A stretch of DNA of 64,000 nt from Ancistrus triradiatus (taxonomy: Eukaryota > Chordata > Actinopteri > Siluriformes > Loricariidae): contig JAJAGP010002025.1 in NCBI GenBank assembly GCA_025084515.1, positions 62,001 to 126,000 of the forward strand. Reading direction: 5' to 3'. A program made the translations under genes and the position numbers. Every line of letters starts with the position of its first letter. Within the stretch, counting starts at the first letter, position 1. The notes under the pieces were generated by a model. That model ran no database searches. It was given only the letters and a program-made list of their open reading frames with translations, and had not been told where the DNA came from. Positions 24,960-38,200 of this stretch are shown here, piece after piece.

Positions 24960-25560
24960 CCATCAAGCATTAAGCAGTCTGAGACTTCATTTCTGATGTG
25001 TAAGCGTCGCACTGTACACCTATCACTCCCCAGGTTCAATTACGGACTGTGTGTGGCAACTGCTGATTTAATTTTCCTGCTGTGGCAGAGTGGAGGGGAG
25101 TGGGTATGTCTGCAGGATCTGTGTGTAAGACCTGAACAGGCCGAGATCCAAGGAGCAGTCCATTAGTGGTATAATTATAGGCTCGGCAAGATAACCACGC
25201 CACACTTCACTAACCACCGCACGGAGCCCTTACTGCGCCAGTGCTTTACTTAATACCTTCATTACAAAAGACAATCACTTAATTATAGAGTCTGGGGAAG
25301 AACATCAAAATGTGCGTCAAAATCAATTTGAAGGCTGGTAATGGAGAGTGGTAGAGTTGTTTATTGTCAACCTGGCATGCGTGTCAGTTGAGATCCAGCA
25401 GTCAAAGCTGATCTAAAAATGAAGCAATTCAGTAACTTGTGGCATAATGGAGTGGAAAGAATGTGACAGAGCAAGAGAAAGAGCTTGTGGTAATTGTATA
25501 GTTCTGAAACTCGTTTATGGTCTAATCACAGTACCTGCTGGTAAACCGGTTATAATTAAG
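24960..25560. promoter_or_regulatory. Candidate conserved non-coding element
   Basis: Unique, GC-balanced text with factor-like cores (gctgatttaattttcctgc, tataattataggctcg, cacttaattatagagtc, ggccgagatccaaggagc) and no coding or repeat signal. Enhancer status is inferred from texture only. Confidence 0.28.
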
Positions 25561-25790
25561 ACAAAGGAGAAGATGCTTTTTGAACAGTCCTAAGCTCATT
25601 ATCAGAGTATTGATGTTCAGCCATACACAAATAGTGCAGCACTATTACCCTCAAACATACTGGCACTGAGAACTTGGACAATATGTTCCAAATTGTCATT
25701 CTCATACCAATTGTTCTATTGCCTCAATATTATTACATCTCACATTCAGTTTTGGGGAATGACATCACTAGTAATTAATGTGTTTCAAGC

Positions 25791-26302
25791 TACACCCCCA
25801 AATCAGAAAAAGTTGGGACGGTATGGAAATTGCAAGTAAAAAGTATATGCAGTGTTCCTTAAATTTCATTTGACTTTTATTTCAATGCAGACAATGAATT
25901 AAATAAAATCCCTTCCAGTCTTTCTTTGAGGAATATTGTTTTTAAACATTTCAATAACTCAGCCTTTCCTATATACTGCTTTTGTACCAAAGCATATACT
26001 CATGTTCAATTGTTGACATTACGTGTTTGAAATCACATCATTATTTAGTATTTTTTTTTTTACCTCATTACTAGCCCTAAAGTGTCCCTATCCCAACTTT
26101 TTTGAATGTGTTGCAGGCCTGAAATGCAGGAATGGATGTTTATTAATAAATGAAATGAAGTTGACCAGAAACAAGCAACCTGAAATATCTTGGATTGACA
26201 CTGTCTGCAAAGAATAGAAGTGAAAGTAAATGTAAGGAACACTGTATATATTTTTATTTGCATTTTCCATACTGTCCCAACTTTTTCTGATTTGTGGTTG
26301 TA
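25791..26302. mobile_element. Non-autonomous DNA transposon, family K, copy 1 (512 bp)
   Basis: TA-flanked, with terminal inverted repeats cccaaatcagaaaaagttgg / ccaactttttctgatttgtgg and sub-terminal inverted similarity (tgcagtgttccttaaattt / aatgtaaggaacactgta). No catalytic domain. Confidence 0.85.
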
Positions 26303-27114
26303 TTAGTTTACTTCGTTATCCAGTAATCAGTTAGCAGCGCTGTAGTTTTTACAACACAGTGGCATATTAAGAGTTACACCACTTCATCGACCGCAAACTA
26401 TGGTTGATAAACACTACAACCTTTTACACAGACTTCATTAGAATCCATCATGTCATCTATTTGTTTTCTGGTGGAAGCACAACTGACTCAAGGTTATAGG
26501 TTGCTAAGTTCCCTCCCCTTGAAACTGATCTGATAACAGCAGAAAAGCTGGACTTAACTGCTAATGAGGATTTTCAGAAATCTGTGAAATGCATATGAAT
26601 GTAGCGGTGCTAGTGCCACAACAGGTTAAGGTCAGCCTCATCCTGTTGAAGGGTGGAGAGACTCCAATGACATCCCGATGCAACTAACATGCATGTGGGA
26701 GTGTATCTTTTAAGAAGAGTCAGTGTCTCACCACTTTCAGGATTAGGCTACTTCTAACTGTGATTGAGTTGTTTTATGGCAAAACCATTATTTATAAGGA
26801 AGTTTATGGATAATGCAACAATTTAGGGACAATGGGAATTGGCCCACATTGACACACATTGGATTTGTAGAAAATAACAGCTAAATGTGCAAATCACTGT
26901 GGTCACGAAAGGCTTCATATTAAATATTGCAGCTCTTTGATATCTGAATATAAACTACATGATTATGAGATTTATTTAAACTTAATCGGATATTCTTTTT
27001 AGATTTATTTACATTTAATGCTCTAAATAACCTTTTCCAGCTTAAAATTTGATCAATCACATCCCTGATCAAAATATTATTGCTTTATGGTTACTAATCG
27101 ATGGTAAAAATGAC
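26303..27114. other. Gene-free DNA
   Basis: Nothing supported. Confidence 0.45.
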
Positions 27115-27620
27115 TACCGTATTTTTCGGACCATAAGGCGCACTTAAAATCCTTTAATTTTCTCAAAAATCGACAGTACGCCTTAAAATGCGGTGCGTCT
27201 AATGTATGAATTAATTCTGGTTGTGCTTTCTGACCTAGAACCGATTGTAGATGGTACACGGCGCTCATAAATCTGTCAAAATGTTTTAGCACGGCCTTTG
27301 GTAGGTTACGAAGCTCACGGCCACCGTAGTGCGCAGCATCGCGGAGTAATACGGTGTGTGCTTCAGCATTACGGTGTGTGCATTCATTCATTTATTTTCG
27401 TAGCGGATTTCAAACTCAGCGCTATCAGTCACGCAGTACAACATGGACATAGAGCAGCTGCAAGAGAATTCAACATTAACGAATCAATGGTACGGAAGTG
27501 GAGAAAGCAAGAAGACGCCCTGCGCCAGGTAAAGACCAAACTGAGCTTCCGAGGGAAGAGTTTTGTTTAATTTAATGTGTCTTATAACCCGGTGCGCTTT
27601 ATAGCCCGAAAAATACGGTA
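27115..27620 (+). mobile_element. Pogo/Tigger-like non-autonomous element, copy 2
   Basis: TA-bounded, with ends ccgtatttttcgg / ccgaaaaatacgg matching perfectly over 13 bp. The plus frame 27298..27570 encodes the HTH HGHRAAAREFNINESMVRKW, followed by RKQEDALRQ. It is the cleanest of the three copies. The frame starts in the 5' part and runs through the HTH without a stop, but no catalytic domain follows before the right end. Confidence 0.9.
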
Positions 27621-28550
27621 AATGATTTGGTGGCTATAGAACAATGGCTTTATTGGATGATTTCCTTGCCATCAGTGATGATTGGATAATGAGTTACATT
27701 TCAAAGAGCCACATTCTTGTTTCCATGTGGTGTGTTGAGTTCAGATTGGATTGCAACTGAATGGTAAAAGAATGAAAGAGTCAGCAAGTGCATGTTACTG
27801 TAGTGTTACTCCTGTCTGCTGAGTGAGTAGGGGAATCCAATAAAGCTCTTTTCAGATTGGATTAGTTTATCAGGGGGATGTCAGTGTTTGAAATTATCTG
27901 TCTCTTCAGAGATAAAACTCTTGCATCCAGACAGTAATAAAATTCCTGCAGAACAAGTGAGTTTCTAGCACGTTGTATTCTCTGTGAACCCAGATGAACT
28001 TGTCATTACTTACAGAATTCACAAAAAAAACTTTATGTAGGATGTCATTATGTAGGTAAAAGTCTATACTGTGCATATTTAAACATAAAGCAAGGCAATT
28101 AATGCAATGAAAATTGTTCCTTTAATCAGTCAGCGCTATCCAGCTATTTGTAACATTTATAACATCCTGTCCAGTTTAATAGTGCAGTGGATGGAATCAA
28201 CCAAGTTTGCTCCTGTGGAAGTGACATTTACCTCAGAACCTCATGTAATTTTACTCCAGTCCAGATAGATCTTAAGGAAGCACTGAGTGAAGGGATACCT
28301 CTGTCACCTGCAGCAATGATGCAGTGTTTAAACTTTCTATCATGAGTAACACAGAAAATTGAGTGTAAAGCCAGAGAAAACTTCATCCCACTCATCCCCA
28401 AACTCAATTACGGCCACATTTCCTCGACTTACTTCACTTACTTTTTACAATTTTGTTTAAGACTAAAATTATGGCTCTTTAAATAAAATATACAGTATGC
28501 TGCACCAAAATGATGAAACATATGTTCAGGAAACTAAAGCAAGGCAATTT
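27621..28550. other. Gene-free DNA
   Basis: Nothing supported. Confidence 0.45.
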
Positions 28551-29748
28551 TATTAACTCCAAATCAGAAATATTTGGGACAGTATGGAAAATGCAAATAA
28601 AAAGTACATAGTATTCCTTATATTTATTTCTCATTTTTGTTCTGGCCAACTTCATTTCATTTGTTAATAAACATCCATTTCTGCATTTCAGGCCTGCAAC
28701 ACTTTCCAAAAAAATGAGATGAAATGATGATCACCATTCCTTGTCACTATATTAAAAGATGGTTTAGCACCGAGGTTACAAGCAATTATGTGTTTCAGGT
28801 GTTATTTTGTCACATTTTCCCTGCAAACATGTCTTCATCATTCTATACTGGGGACAGGTCATGTGTGCAGGCAGACCAGTCCAGTACCTGTTCCTTCCTC
28901 TTCTGCATTTTCTTGTTCTTGTTTTGCATTTTCTTGTTGAAAATGGACATCCCTGGAAAACATGTCATACTGAAGTGTCCTTTTTTGCATTAATGCTGTT
29001 ATCACAGAAGTGTTAATTACCTTTGCTAATGGAACTGACACAACCCCATATCTCGACAAATCCTGGATTTTAGATTCATTCCTGATAAAAAGTCTGGATG
29101 GTCCGTTTTGCCTTTGGCCCGGAGCACATGGCATCCATTTCGTCCAAAAAAGATCTGGAGTACTGATTCATGTGACCACAATACACATTTCCACTGGGTG
29201 ATGGTTCATCCCAGATGCCACCAAGCCCAGAGAAGAATGACAGATGCAGTGCCATCGGGATCAGAGATCACGGGTCATTTAGGCTTGCACCCTTACCCTT
29301 TACGCGCTGAATTTCCTATTTTCTTTGACAAACGTTGTGTTTAGACATTTCAATAATTTTCTCATGCACCTGGAGATCCTCTGCTCATATGTCCTCCCCA
29401 AATACTCAGCTTTTTGTGGATACTGGTTTTGTACCAAATTATGTTTAAAATCACCTGTTGACATCACATATTTGAAATCACGTCATTATTTCTTTTTTTC
29501 TTTTTTCTTTTTTACCTCATAACTATCCCTAAATTGCTATTGTGCCAACTGTTATGGAATGTGTTGAAGGCCTGAAATCCAGGAATGGATGTTTATTAAC
29601 AAATGAAAGGAAGCTGACAAGATAAAAGATGAAATACCTTGGATTCATACTGTATGCAATAAAGTCCAAAGTAAATGCAAGACACTGCGTTTTTTTTTTG
29701 TATTTGCATTGTCAATACTGTCCCAACTTTTTCTGATTTAGGTTTGTA
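28551..29748 (-). mobile_element. DNA transposon family K, copy 2 (about 1.2 kb)
   Basis: Ends ccaaatcagaaatatttggg / cccaactttttctgatttagg. It is longer than copy 1. The interior, read on the minus strand, includes a degenerate coding-like block (GPSRLFIRNESKIQDLSRYG around 29050) that is also present, in the opposite orientation, in the copy at 62092..63420. This is probably a decayed transposase segment; the superfamily is not identified. Confidence 0.75.
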
Positions 29749-30548
29749 GATATGGGAAATTCATTAGCAGCAAAGGGGAACTGCAACAATCAATGCCATA
29801 ATCAGTCTAAAATGGGTCATGCTGCGTTTCTCATATAAAATCGAAATCCCTGAAACATTGTCCCTGGCTAATTTAAACATGATTTTATTTATTATCTGCT
29901 CACTGTAATTTACATAGTAGGTCATTAAAGGGATATACAAAACAAGGATCCGTATCAAATATCTGTACACTACCATAACAACACTCAGGTGTAACACAAT
30001 GCTGTATTGCACTTTTTAGCGTCAACTGATGATTCATGTAAATGAGTAATGAAAAGTGCTATGTACTCCTTGCAACAGCATAAACCATTATTATAATTGG
30101 GAAAATATGGAAACCTCACTGCATAATGAATATTTGGCTTCCTGAGCACTTGTATTTCATAGATTCTGGATCGCTGTCACAAAAGTCACCTTAAAAACTT
30201 TAGTCTTTTGTAAATATAACTTATTTTACTGATTTCCCATCATATTTTAAGTCTACTCATATATTGCATAAAAGCAAGCTGTTCATTCTAAGCTTGCCTG
30301 GGCATGCACTCCGTGTAGGTACTATTCAAATTTTGTCTTAGGCATGCCTGGGCATGTTTATGCAGGTTAGATGCTGGAAACAGGCTACAAAAGCTGTTCA
30401 CATTTACAGATACTGCTTTGGCACATGCTGACCCATGTTCTTCAGGCAATAGTGTAGTTAGTATACTTTCAATAACATTAGGACTTATTGTGCTCCGGAA
30501 GAGTTACCGTAATACAGCAGAAATGTCTCATCTATGCGTAAGAAAGAA

Positions 30549-30549
<1 letters not shown>
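29749..30549. other. Gene-free DNA
   Basis: Nothing supported. Confidence 0.45.

Positions 30550-30550
<1 letters not shown>

Positions 30551-30626
<76 letters not shown>
30551..30626. repeat. (TA)n microsatellite
   Basis: About 38 TA units; accounts for the IYIYIY frame across it. Confidence 0.98.
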
Positions 30627-30632
<6 letters not shown>

Positions 30633-31041
30633 GGACATGGTCTATTTAATTATTCATGAGATAATTTGCATGGACCATATTATGGATACGTGTGGTGGTA
30701 AGGAGGTGGAACATGAGGCTCCGTTTACCTGCACACATTTTGATTTGTGATTTCTAAACAGGAAACGGCATTCAGGGTGTGTGTGTAATCTGAATTGTTT
30801 TTGTGTGCAACGCATACTTTCACTCCAAAAATCCATGCAGAGTTTTAAAATGAGGCTAAATTAAATTCACTAAATTCTCCAAATTCCTTCATGATACAGA
30901 AAATCGAAATTATTTTTTTTTTTATTCAGATTTGTTCTGTTCAGATTATGTTTTATCATAATCTTCACATTATTTGTCAAAAAGCATCATTTGGAAAAAA
31001 AAGAGTTTTACAATTGCAAATTTCAGAATGTGAAAGAGGTA

Positions 31042-31568
31042 TACCGTATTTTCCCCGGGCTACAAAGCGCACCGGGTTTATAAGGCGCATGAAATGAAAC
31101 AAAACTCTTAAGTTCCGTGGGAAGCTCATTTTGGTCTTTACCCTGGCGCAGGGCGTCTTCTTGCTTCCTCCACTTCCGTACCATTGATTCGTTAATGTTG
31201 AATTCTCTCGCAAAGCTGCTCTATGGTCCATGTTTTCGTACCTGCGTGACTGATAGCGTTGAGTTTTGAAATCCCGCTTCGAAAATGAATTGAATGGATG
31301 CACACACCTTAATGCTGAAGCACATACCGTATTACTCCGCTATGCTGCGCACTACGGTGGCCCGTAAGCTTCGTAACCTACCAAGACCCGTACTAAAACA
31401 TTTTGACAGATTTAATGAGCGCCGTGTACCATCTACAATCGGTTCTAGGTCAGAAAGCACAACCAGAATTAATTCATACATTAGACGCACCGCATTTTAA
31501 GGCGCACTGTCGATTTTTGAGAAAGTTAAAGGATTTTAAGTGCGCCTTATGGTCCGAAAAATACGGTA
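31042..31568 (-). mobile_element. Pogo/Tigger-like non-autonomous element, copy 3
   Basis: TA-bounded and inverted relative to copies 1 and 2. The inner end (ccgaaaaatacgg near 31554) is intact, while the other end has drifted (ccgtattttccccgggc). The HTH-coding part on the minus strand is frameshifted. Confidence 0.88.
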
Positions 31569-32049
31569 AACGCATTAAGCATGCCTTAGGTGACAAGGCA
31601 GAAAGCTTTGCTATTAAGACAAACTGGTGCTCAAGTGCAACCACAACTCTCATTAGCAAAAAATCTAATTAAGGCATAGAATTCCTTGTCGGTGTAGTTA
31701 CAGCACATTTAGAGTTAATTATGTATTCTTTATGTACTTTATGCTAAGTTATTTGGAATAGGAGCATTACAAGTACAGTATGTGTGTTAGTTAAAGAGAG
31801 AAAGCGATGTTAGGCTTTTTTTTTTGGAAATGTCCTTCTTGAATGGAGTTGCATGGCAACCACTTATAATGCCCAAAAGCCATTTTAATATGAGATCATT
31901 ACAGAGCTGCTTCAGTTGATGACAAGGGATACCAGGATTGTTACACATATCAACAAATATTAAGTACTCATTTATGACAGTATGAAACTACTGGCATTGA
32001 CGCATATTAATATAGCAAGAATTTACACTTCTCCCACAATGTCACTTAC
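31569..32049. other. DNA downstream of the last recognised SLC46 exon
   Basis: Either the 3'UTR (if translation ends at the TAA directly after 32050) or intron 6. No AATAAA on the minus strand was noticed within it, which slightly favours an intron. Confidence 0.3.
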
Positions 32050-32206
32050 TGCATTAATATGAGGCAGATGATGCAGAAGACAGCAATGATGATGAAAGGC
32101 ATGCCAGGAAACGTGGGCAAAGTTTGGGGGTACAGACCGTTGAATAAGCTACCGGCAATGAGGATGCAACTGGCTTCCACTGAGGCTGAGAAGGAAAACA
32201 TGGCAC
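32050..32206 (-). CDS. SLC46-like gene, exon 6 (last recognised)
   Basis: Acceptor aattccacag. Encodes helix 11 (AMFSFSASVEASCILIAGSL), FNGLYPQTLPTFPGMPF and most of helix 12 (IIIAVFCIICLILM). The exon ends in ATGCA|gtaagtgac, a strong donor (phase 2). Read through, the codons are CAG TAA, a stop. With the donor used, a short C-terminal exon further left is unrecognised; with the stop used, the protein is 445 residues with almost no C-terminal tail. Confidence 0.9.
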
Positions 32207-35200
32207 CTGTGGAATTAAAGTGAGGTCATTAGAAGCTAATGGTAGTTGTAAATGTATTGGCTTGAAGTTAATGTTTTAATTATTCACACAAAGGCTTGTT
32301 TTAATTGAGTCTGACTCTTGTTAATCCAACTGTTTATTTTTACTATGCACATTGTAGATAGAAAGCTGGGCTTAGGAATGTTTTCCTCGTGCAGTGTTGA
32401 AGCAGACTCACTAGTGTTCACACTGTGGGGTGTTTGGAGTGAAGACATAAGTATTGGTTTGAACCACATTGATAACATTTCTTCCCATGCAGCAGTGAAC
32501 TCTGGGGCAGCTCTGATTAACTGGAGTAGAATGAGCTGGCGTGCATGAGAGCAGCTTTAAGTGCCTCTAGCAGGGAATCCTTATTGATCAGATGTGAAGT
32601 TGACAGTGTTCCTGAATGCTAACTCTAAAGTGTTGGTGATGTGCAATCTGAAAGACACATGGAAGAAGAGAACCAGCACAACAGGATGCTGAGGAGGGCA
32701 TGTTTCTGAGGAAGAGAAAACAAAAGCTTCTCCACCTGTCTACTCAACTCAAGCATGCTCACACTGACCAGAAAATAGAGATATTTCATTCTTAAAGTGA
32801 AAATGTCTTAAAGATTATTATTGAAAATTAATCAGAAGGGACAAGTGGTGGGTGGGGCAGAAGGGAAATGTGGTGGGTAGACAAAGTGGTTTTTATGGGG
32901 GGTGGGGCCGTCTGTTGCTTCATGTCCTTTCATTTACATTTACAGCATTTAGCAGACGCCCTTATCCAGAGCGACTTACAATTGATACAGTCTTACAGTC
33001 CAAGCAATTGTGGGTTAAGGGCCTTGCTCAAGGACCAAACAGTGTAAGCTTGGCAGAGGTGGGATTTGAACCCTGGACCTTCTGGTCCATAGTCCAGTAC
33101 CTTACCCGCTAGGCTACCACAGTCCCTGCACAGTCACTTTCCTGAGGTTTCAGCAGAAACGCACATACAGACTATGCATATAAGCCTGGAGAACCTTGTG
33201 ACAGTATTATTATGTTACTGTTTGTTAAACAAAATACAGTTTTATTAAATACTCCTTCATGCAAAGCCTTTCATTGAAGTTTTACAGCTGCAGTTTAAAC
33301 TCAATAAATAGTCCAAAGTCAGGCACATTACAAGTCTAAAGCCACTACTTGTGTGTCAATCACTTGCTAGCACCTTTTCTGGAATGACAATTAACCGGTC
33401 AGTAGATGGTGCTTCGCATCTAGAAATGAAATTCAGTTACATCTAATCAATATTAATATACCGCAAACTGTTTATGCCATATCATGTACCCTGCATGGTT
33501 TTAAGGACAGGCAGAATTACAAATGAAACTGGGCAAAAGATAAACAAACAAACAAACAACAACAAAAAACCAGTTGAAAACCACATCACTAAAATTACTT
33601 TCAGGCATCTAATTAATGTGCACAGCTTTTCCTCTCATTAGGGAGCCATGAGTGGAAAATGGTGATTAGCATCTACAGCGTTCAGCTACTGGCACAATCA
33701 CATGCCCGACAAACGACAGATTAACAGTAAAAGCACAAGTCATATCTCTTGTTGCTAGTAGCGATTAAAATACCTTTTCAAGCTACACTTGACAGAGGGC
33801 TTTTAATGTGGACTCTAAAATTGACACAATAAGTCTTTCTGGCCCTGGACAGAATGTGTGGATGTGTTAATTTCAGGGTTTGAAATGACCTTTGTAGCTT
33901 AACAGCCAATGTGGTTAGTAGTTTTATATATTTAAAATGTAATTATCATCATTTTAACTGACCAAAAGACTGCCATCCAGACTATTTTAAATTATATGAA
34001 TTATGTAGTGTATGTATAAATCAGAGGTGTCAAAATGAATGTGTTCATTCATTCATTCACTTTCAAGAACAACCCTAGACAGGGCGCCAATCCATCGTAA
34101 GGCACACGCACTTGCACACCTATAAGCACACTCACACAGACGAAGGGTCAATTTAGCAAAATCAGTTAACCTAAAGCATGGACTATGGGAGGAAACTGGA
34201 GCACCCGGAGTAAACCCACACGGACACAGGGAGGACATACAGACTCCACACAGAAAGGATCCAGACCACTCCACCTATAATCAAACACAGGATCTTCACA
34301 ATGTGAGGAGACGGTGCTACCCACCGAGCCACTGTGCCACCCAAATTAATGTGTTAACAACCCAAATTTTAAGGGTGATCATTATTTTAAGACTGTCAAT
34401 AGCATGTTCAACACAGTTAATCGCAATGTTTGACTTCATAAGACACCCATAGATATAGGCTGAATTTCTTGAATTTCCCTCTGGGATCAATAAAGTATCT
34501 ATCTATCTAGACTGTGTCCGAAATGCAATAATATAAAGAACATTATTCACCTATGGGGAACAAAATTGGTGAGAGTAATAAACAATTTCAGATATATTTT
34601 TATACACCTTTGATCATAGCTGTGTGACAGCAGATTTGGTAACATAAATACACTAAACATCACTGTGTAATTTAACATCATGTCTGGACCACAGGATAGC
34701 AGCTTGTACAGCAGTCTCCCCTTAACCACAGGGGCTCTGTTCTAAGATTTCCTGTGCATGCCTGAAAGCATGGATAATACTGAATTACATACAATATGTA
34801 ATATGTATTTTTGATGTGAACACAGAGATGGCTACTACATTATTAACTGCAGGTTGTGTGCAGGCGTGGCTACTTCATAAGGGCAGGCTGGGCAGAACCC
34901 CATCAAAAGAATCATTATCTTCAAAGCATAGTTCCATATTATAAACCATAAAATATCTTCATGTGTACCTAATGGGTAGTGTATCCGACAGCTTAGTATG
35001 TAAATAAAAAAAACAGGCAATGTCAACCACTTGTGCAAAAAGTAGTGGTTATATTTTGTAATATGAAATAAAGTGATAATGTGTAAATAACCTTGGTTTA
35101 CTTTGCTTAACCAATAAGACCTACATGACTGAAAGCGTAGTTTAATTAGCCTTCCTGGTACATATTAATGAATTCAGTTTCCAACCTCTTCATCATCACT

Positions 35201-38200
35201 TATTCATTATTTCTAAAATGAGCTTTGTTGATATTGTTTGTTAGTTTATTTGGTTTATTTAATGTCACTTTCAACATCAATGGCTATTTACATCGATACA
35301 CAAGGGTACTTCAAAACTAGTCGTACATACTTAGATTGGGCCAATTTAGTGTAATTAGCGTAATTAGTTAACCTAATGCATGTCTTTGGACTGTGGGAGC
35401 ACCCAGAGTAAACCCACACAGACACCAGGAGAACATGCAAACTCTACAAAGTCAGAGTCCAAGGTTGGGATCGAACTAGGGATGCTAATCGCGGCGCCAC
35501 CTTGCTGCCAGCTTTGTTGATAATATGGTTCAGGAGCCTGTTCCTACCCCAATTACTCTTATATTATACTATATACTATATTATACTACATATTATACTA
35601 TATATTTTTGGTCAGCAGCTGCCACTTTTCAATTATTATTTTCTGGAATTTTTCCATTTAATATTTTTGAACTGAAACCACAGACAGTGAATCCATGTAA
35701 TATGCCTAGATGTACATTTATGTTGTTTCTAGTTCGGATACCTAATGAAATGAATACTTTGCTGTAAATATTTTTCATTAAAAGGTATCATTGAGTTTAA
35801 ACGATTGTGTTGTTATTGTGTTTTGAACATGACGTCTCAGCAGCCCTCTGGCAGAGAAGTCTTCTACTTCTTCTATCCTGGAGAACAGCATAATTATGTC
35901 CTGGTCTGGACGTCAGTGTGTGTCACAGGATAGGCAGGTGCCGCTGTTGCCATACCAGGGGATGATCCCCTGACCATCCTTACCTCAAACCCGCGTCCCT
36001 GTGGAGCTGGGCTAGCATATTAGACCTCTGCACCATCCAAGAACTTTTACTGATTTTATGTTGTGGAAACAAAAATAGTTTTCAAGGATGTTCTATTGAT
36101 ATGCATAGTGGTTGCTAAATTGCTAAAAATTGCTCAATATTGCTAAATTGTGTATAAATAGCCAGAAATGAGCAATTGTGTATTACCCACATACATACTT
36201 GTGTTAAAATAGTGATACCTTTCTAAAAAAAAAATCATACAGGTTAAAGTAGACCATGAGAAAGTTACTCAAAAAGCAATTAAAATAATTTGTATCTACA
36301 TGCCAAAATAAATTCAATCCAAAATTGTGTAAAAAGTGGTAGGATATTTAATAACACTGAAATAGCAGTAGGATATGGAAACATTTGCAAAAACAACAAG
36401 TCCAGTTTGTCATAAAGTAATGAGTGTTATAATAATACAGCTGTTAACAACAAATACAATACAGCACAATACAAATACAATCTGCCTTTATGCACATGCT
36501 TTAAAAAACCCTATTACTATTGTCTTTATCTGGATGTACACTGGTGGAGAGTTTGGCATATTAAGGGACATCACATGAGTATTGTGTTAATTAGAAAGAG
36601 CTAATAACTCATGACCACAACTCACTCCATCCTAAACTGCAGTAACATGAGTTAACCTGGCAGATCCAAACTCAAATGCAATTCATCACCAATGATTCTG
36701 TTGTGCAAGTAACACTCAAAGAACACTCAACACTCAAAGGTTGGATTGGATTAGCAAATAACATGTTACCAACTAATGGTATACAATTATAAGGTTTACT
36801 GATAAAATATAGACGAAACCCTTTTCACATTTATGAATAATTATAATTAAGAATAATTATAAATACCTTGGTAAATATTTTGAATGTATCTAGGGTTACT
36901 GCCAAAATGATAAGTAACTGTATAATTGGTTGCCAATAGTAAAACATTCCTGCATTTCAAAACCTGAAATATCTATTTCGAAAGCCTACCTTGTTCATCA
37001 GGTCCCACGAGGACAGAGGACACTGAGCGAATCACTGCCTGTGTGATCCCACTTGGAGTTCCTACAACAGCCACTGTGTAGCGATCAAAAACACAAAAGC
37101 TTTGAAATTATTTGTATGAAAGAATTGCATTTCAAAATAGATATGTACTGTACATGTACTAAGCGAATGTGTACTATGCGAATGTGAGTGCAATTACCAT
37201 TGTAATAAGTACTCAATGGCCTGAATATGTCATAGTTCCTAATGTGTAAATGGTCAAAATGTAAATGTTCAATAATTAAGGAGTTTCATCCACATGCATG
37301 TGTTTCTCAGCTCATTTAAGTGAAAATACTCTAGTCTAGAATGAGTATGCTGCAGAACCAGTTCCCCAAAATGACACGCAAAATGTTTACTTATTGGTCT
37401 GGTTCTGTGGGAGTTATAAGTCTTGCTGAATCCCGTCCCTTTACACACTCTCACACGCACGTGTTTTTGCATAGAAATGAAGATAGTGAGTTCTGCACGA
37501 TACCACTGTGTCCCTGATTATCACCGTCAACAGAAAAGAGTGGAATGCAGATGCCTCCCCCAGCTGCTGATTATTCACTACAGCCACTACTCATCTCTCT
37601 GTCAAAGCTCTCTAGTTCTCCAGGTCGATTAGAATAACAATTTCAACAACCATTTATCTAATTACGTATATCAATATTGATCGGTCTCTCCCCACTACAC
37701 TGCCAGTTTACAGTGAATGATGCAGTCAGCTAGGTAGGTCTGTAAATGGGGATTTTCAGAGAGGCTCACACTTCAAAGGAAATTTTCAGACAGAATCCTA
37801 AATTTAGTCCATGTATATAAATTCTAGTCAGGCAAGGTGGCTGTTGGAATATTTAATCAAACTGACATTCTTGGGAAAGATTGCAGGTTGGTGGTAGGTC
37901 GAAAAAGAATCCAGGACAACAATAGAAAGAGAATCCTTCAGATCCAGTATTTTTTTTAACAACATAGTGTTTTAATTACCTCTGAACATGGTGAAATAAT
38001 CTAAGTACATTTTTTTTCAGGAAACTACTTGGAACATCCTTATATATTTATCCTCAGGTTTTAACTTTACCTTCACACTTGTTTTGTATTATCATATTCT
38101 CAGTTTTTTTTAAATAGGGGGAGCACACATGTTTATATATACTGTGTATGTACTCCTGGTCTTTGCACAAGGATGATCGGGCTATAAGTATCTGTGGGGT

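Noticed and set aside
30418..30750. 110-residue frame with IYIYIY
   Set aside because: Produced by the (TA)n microsatellite.
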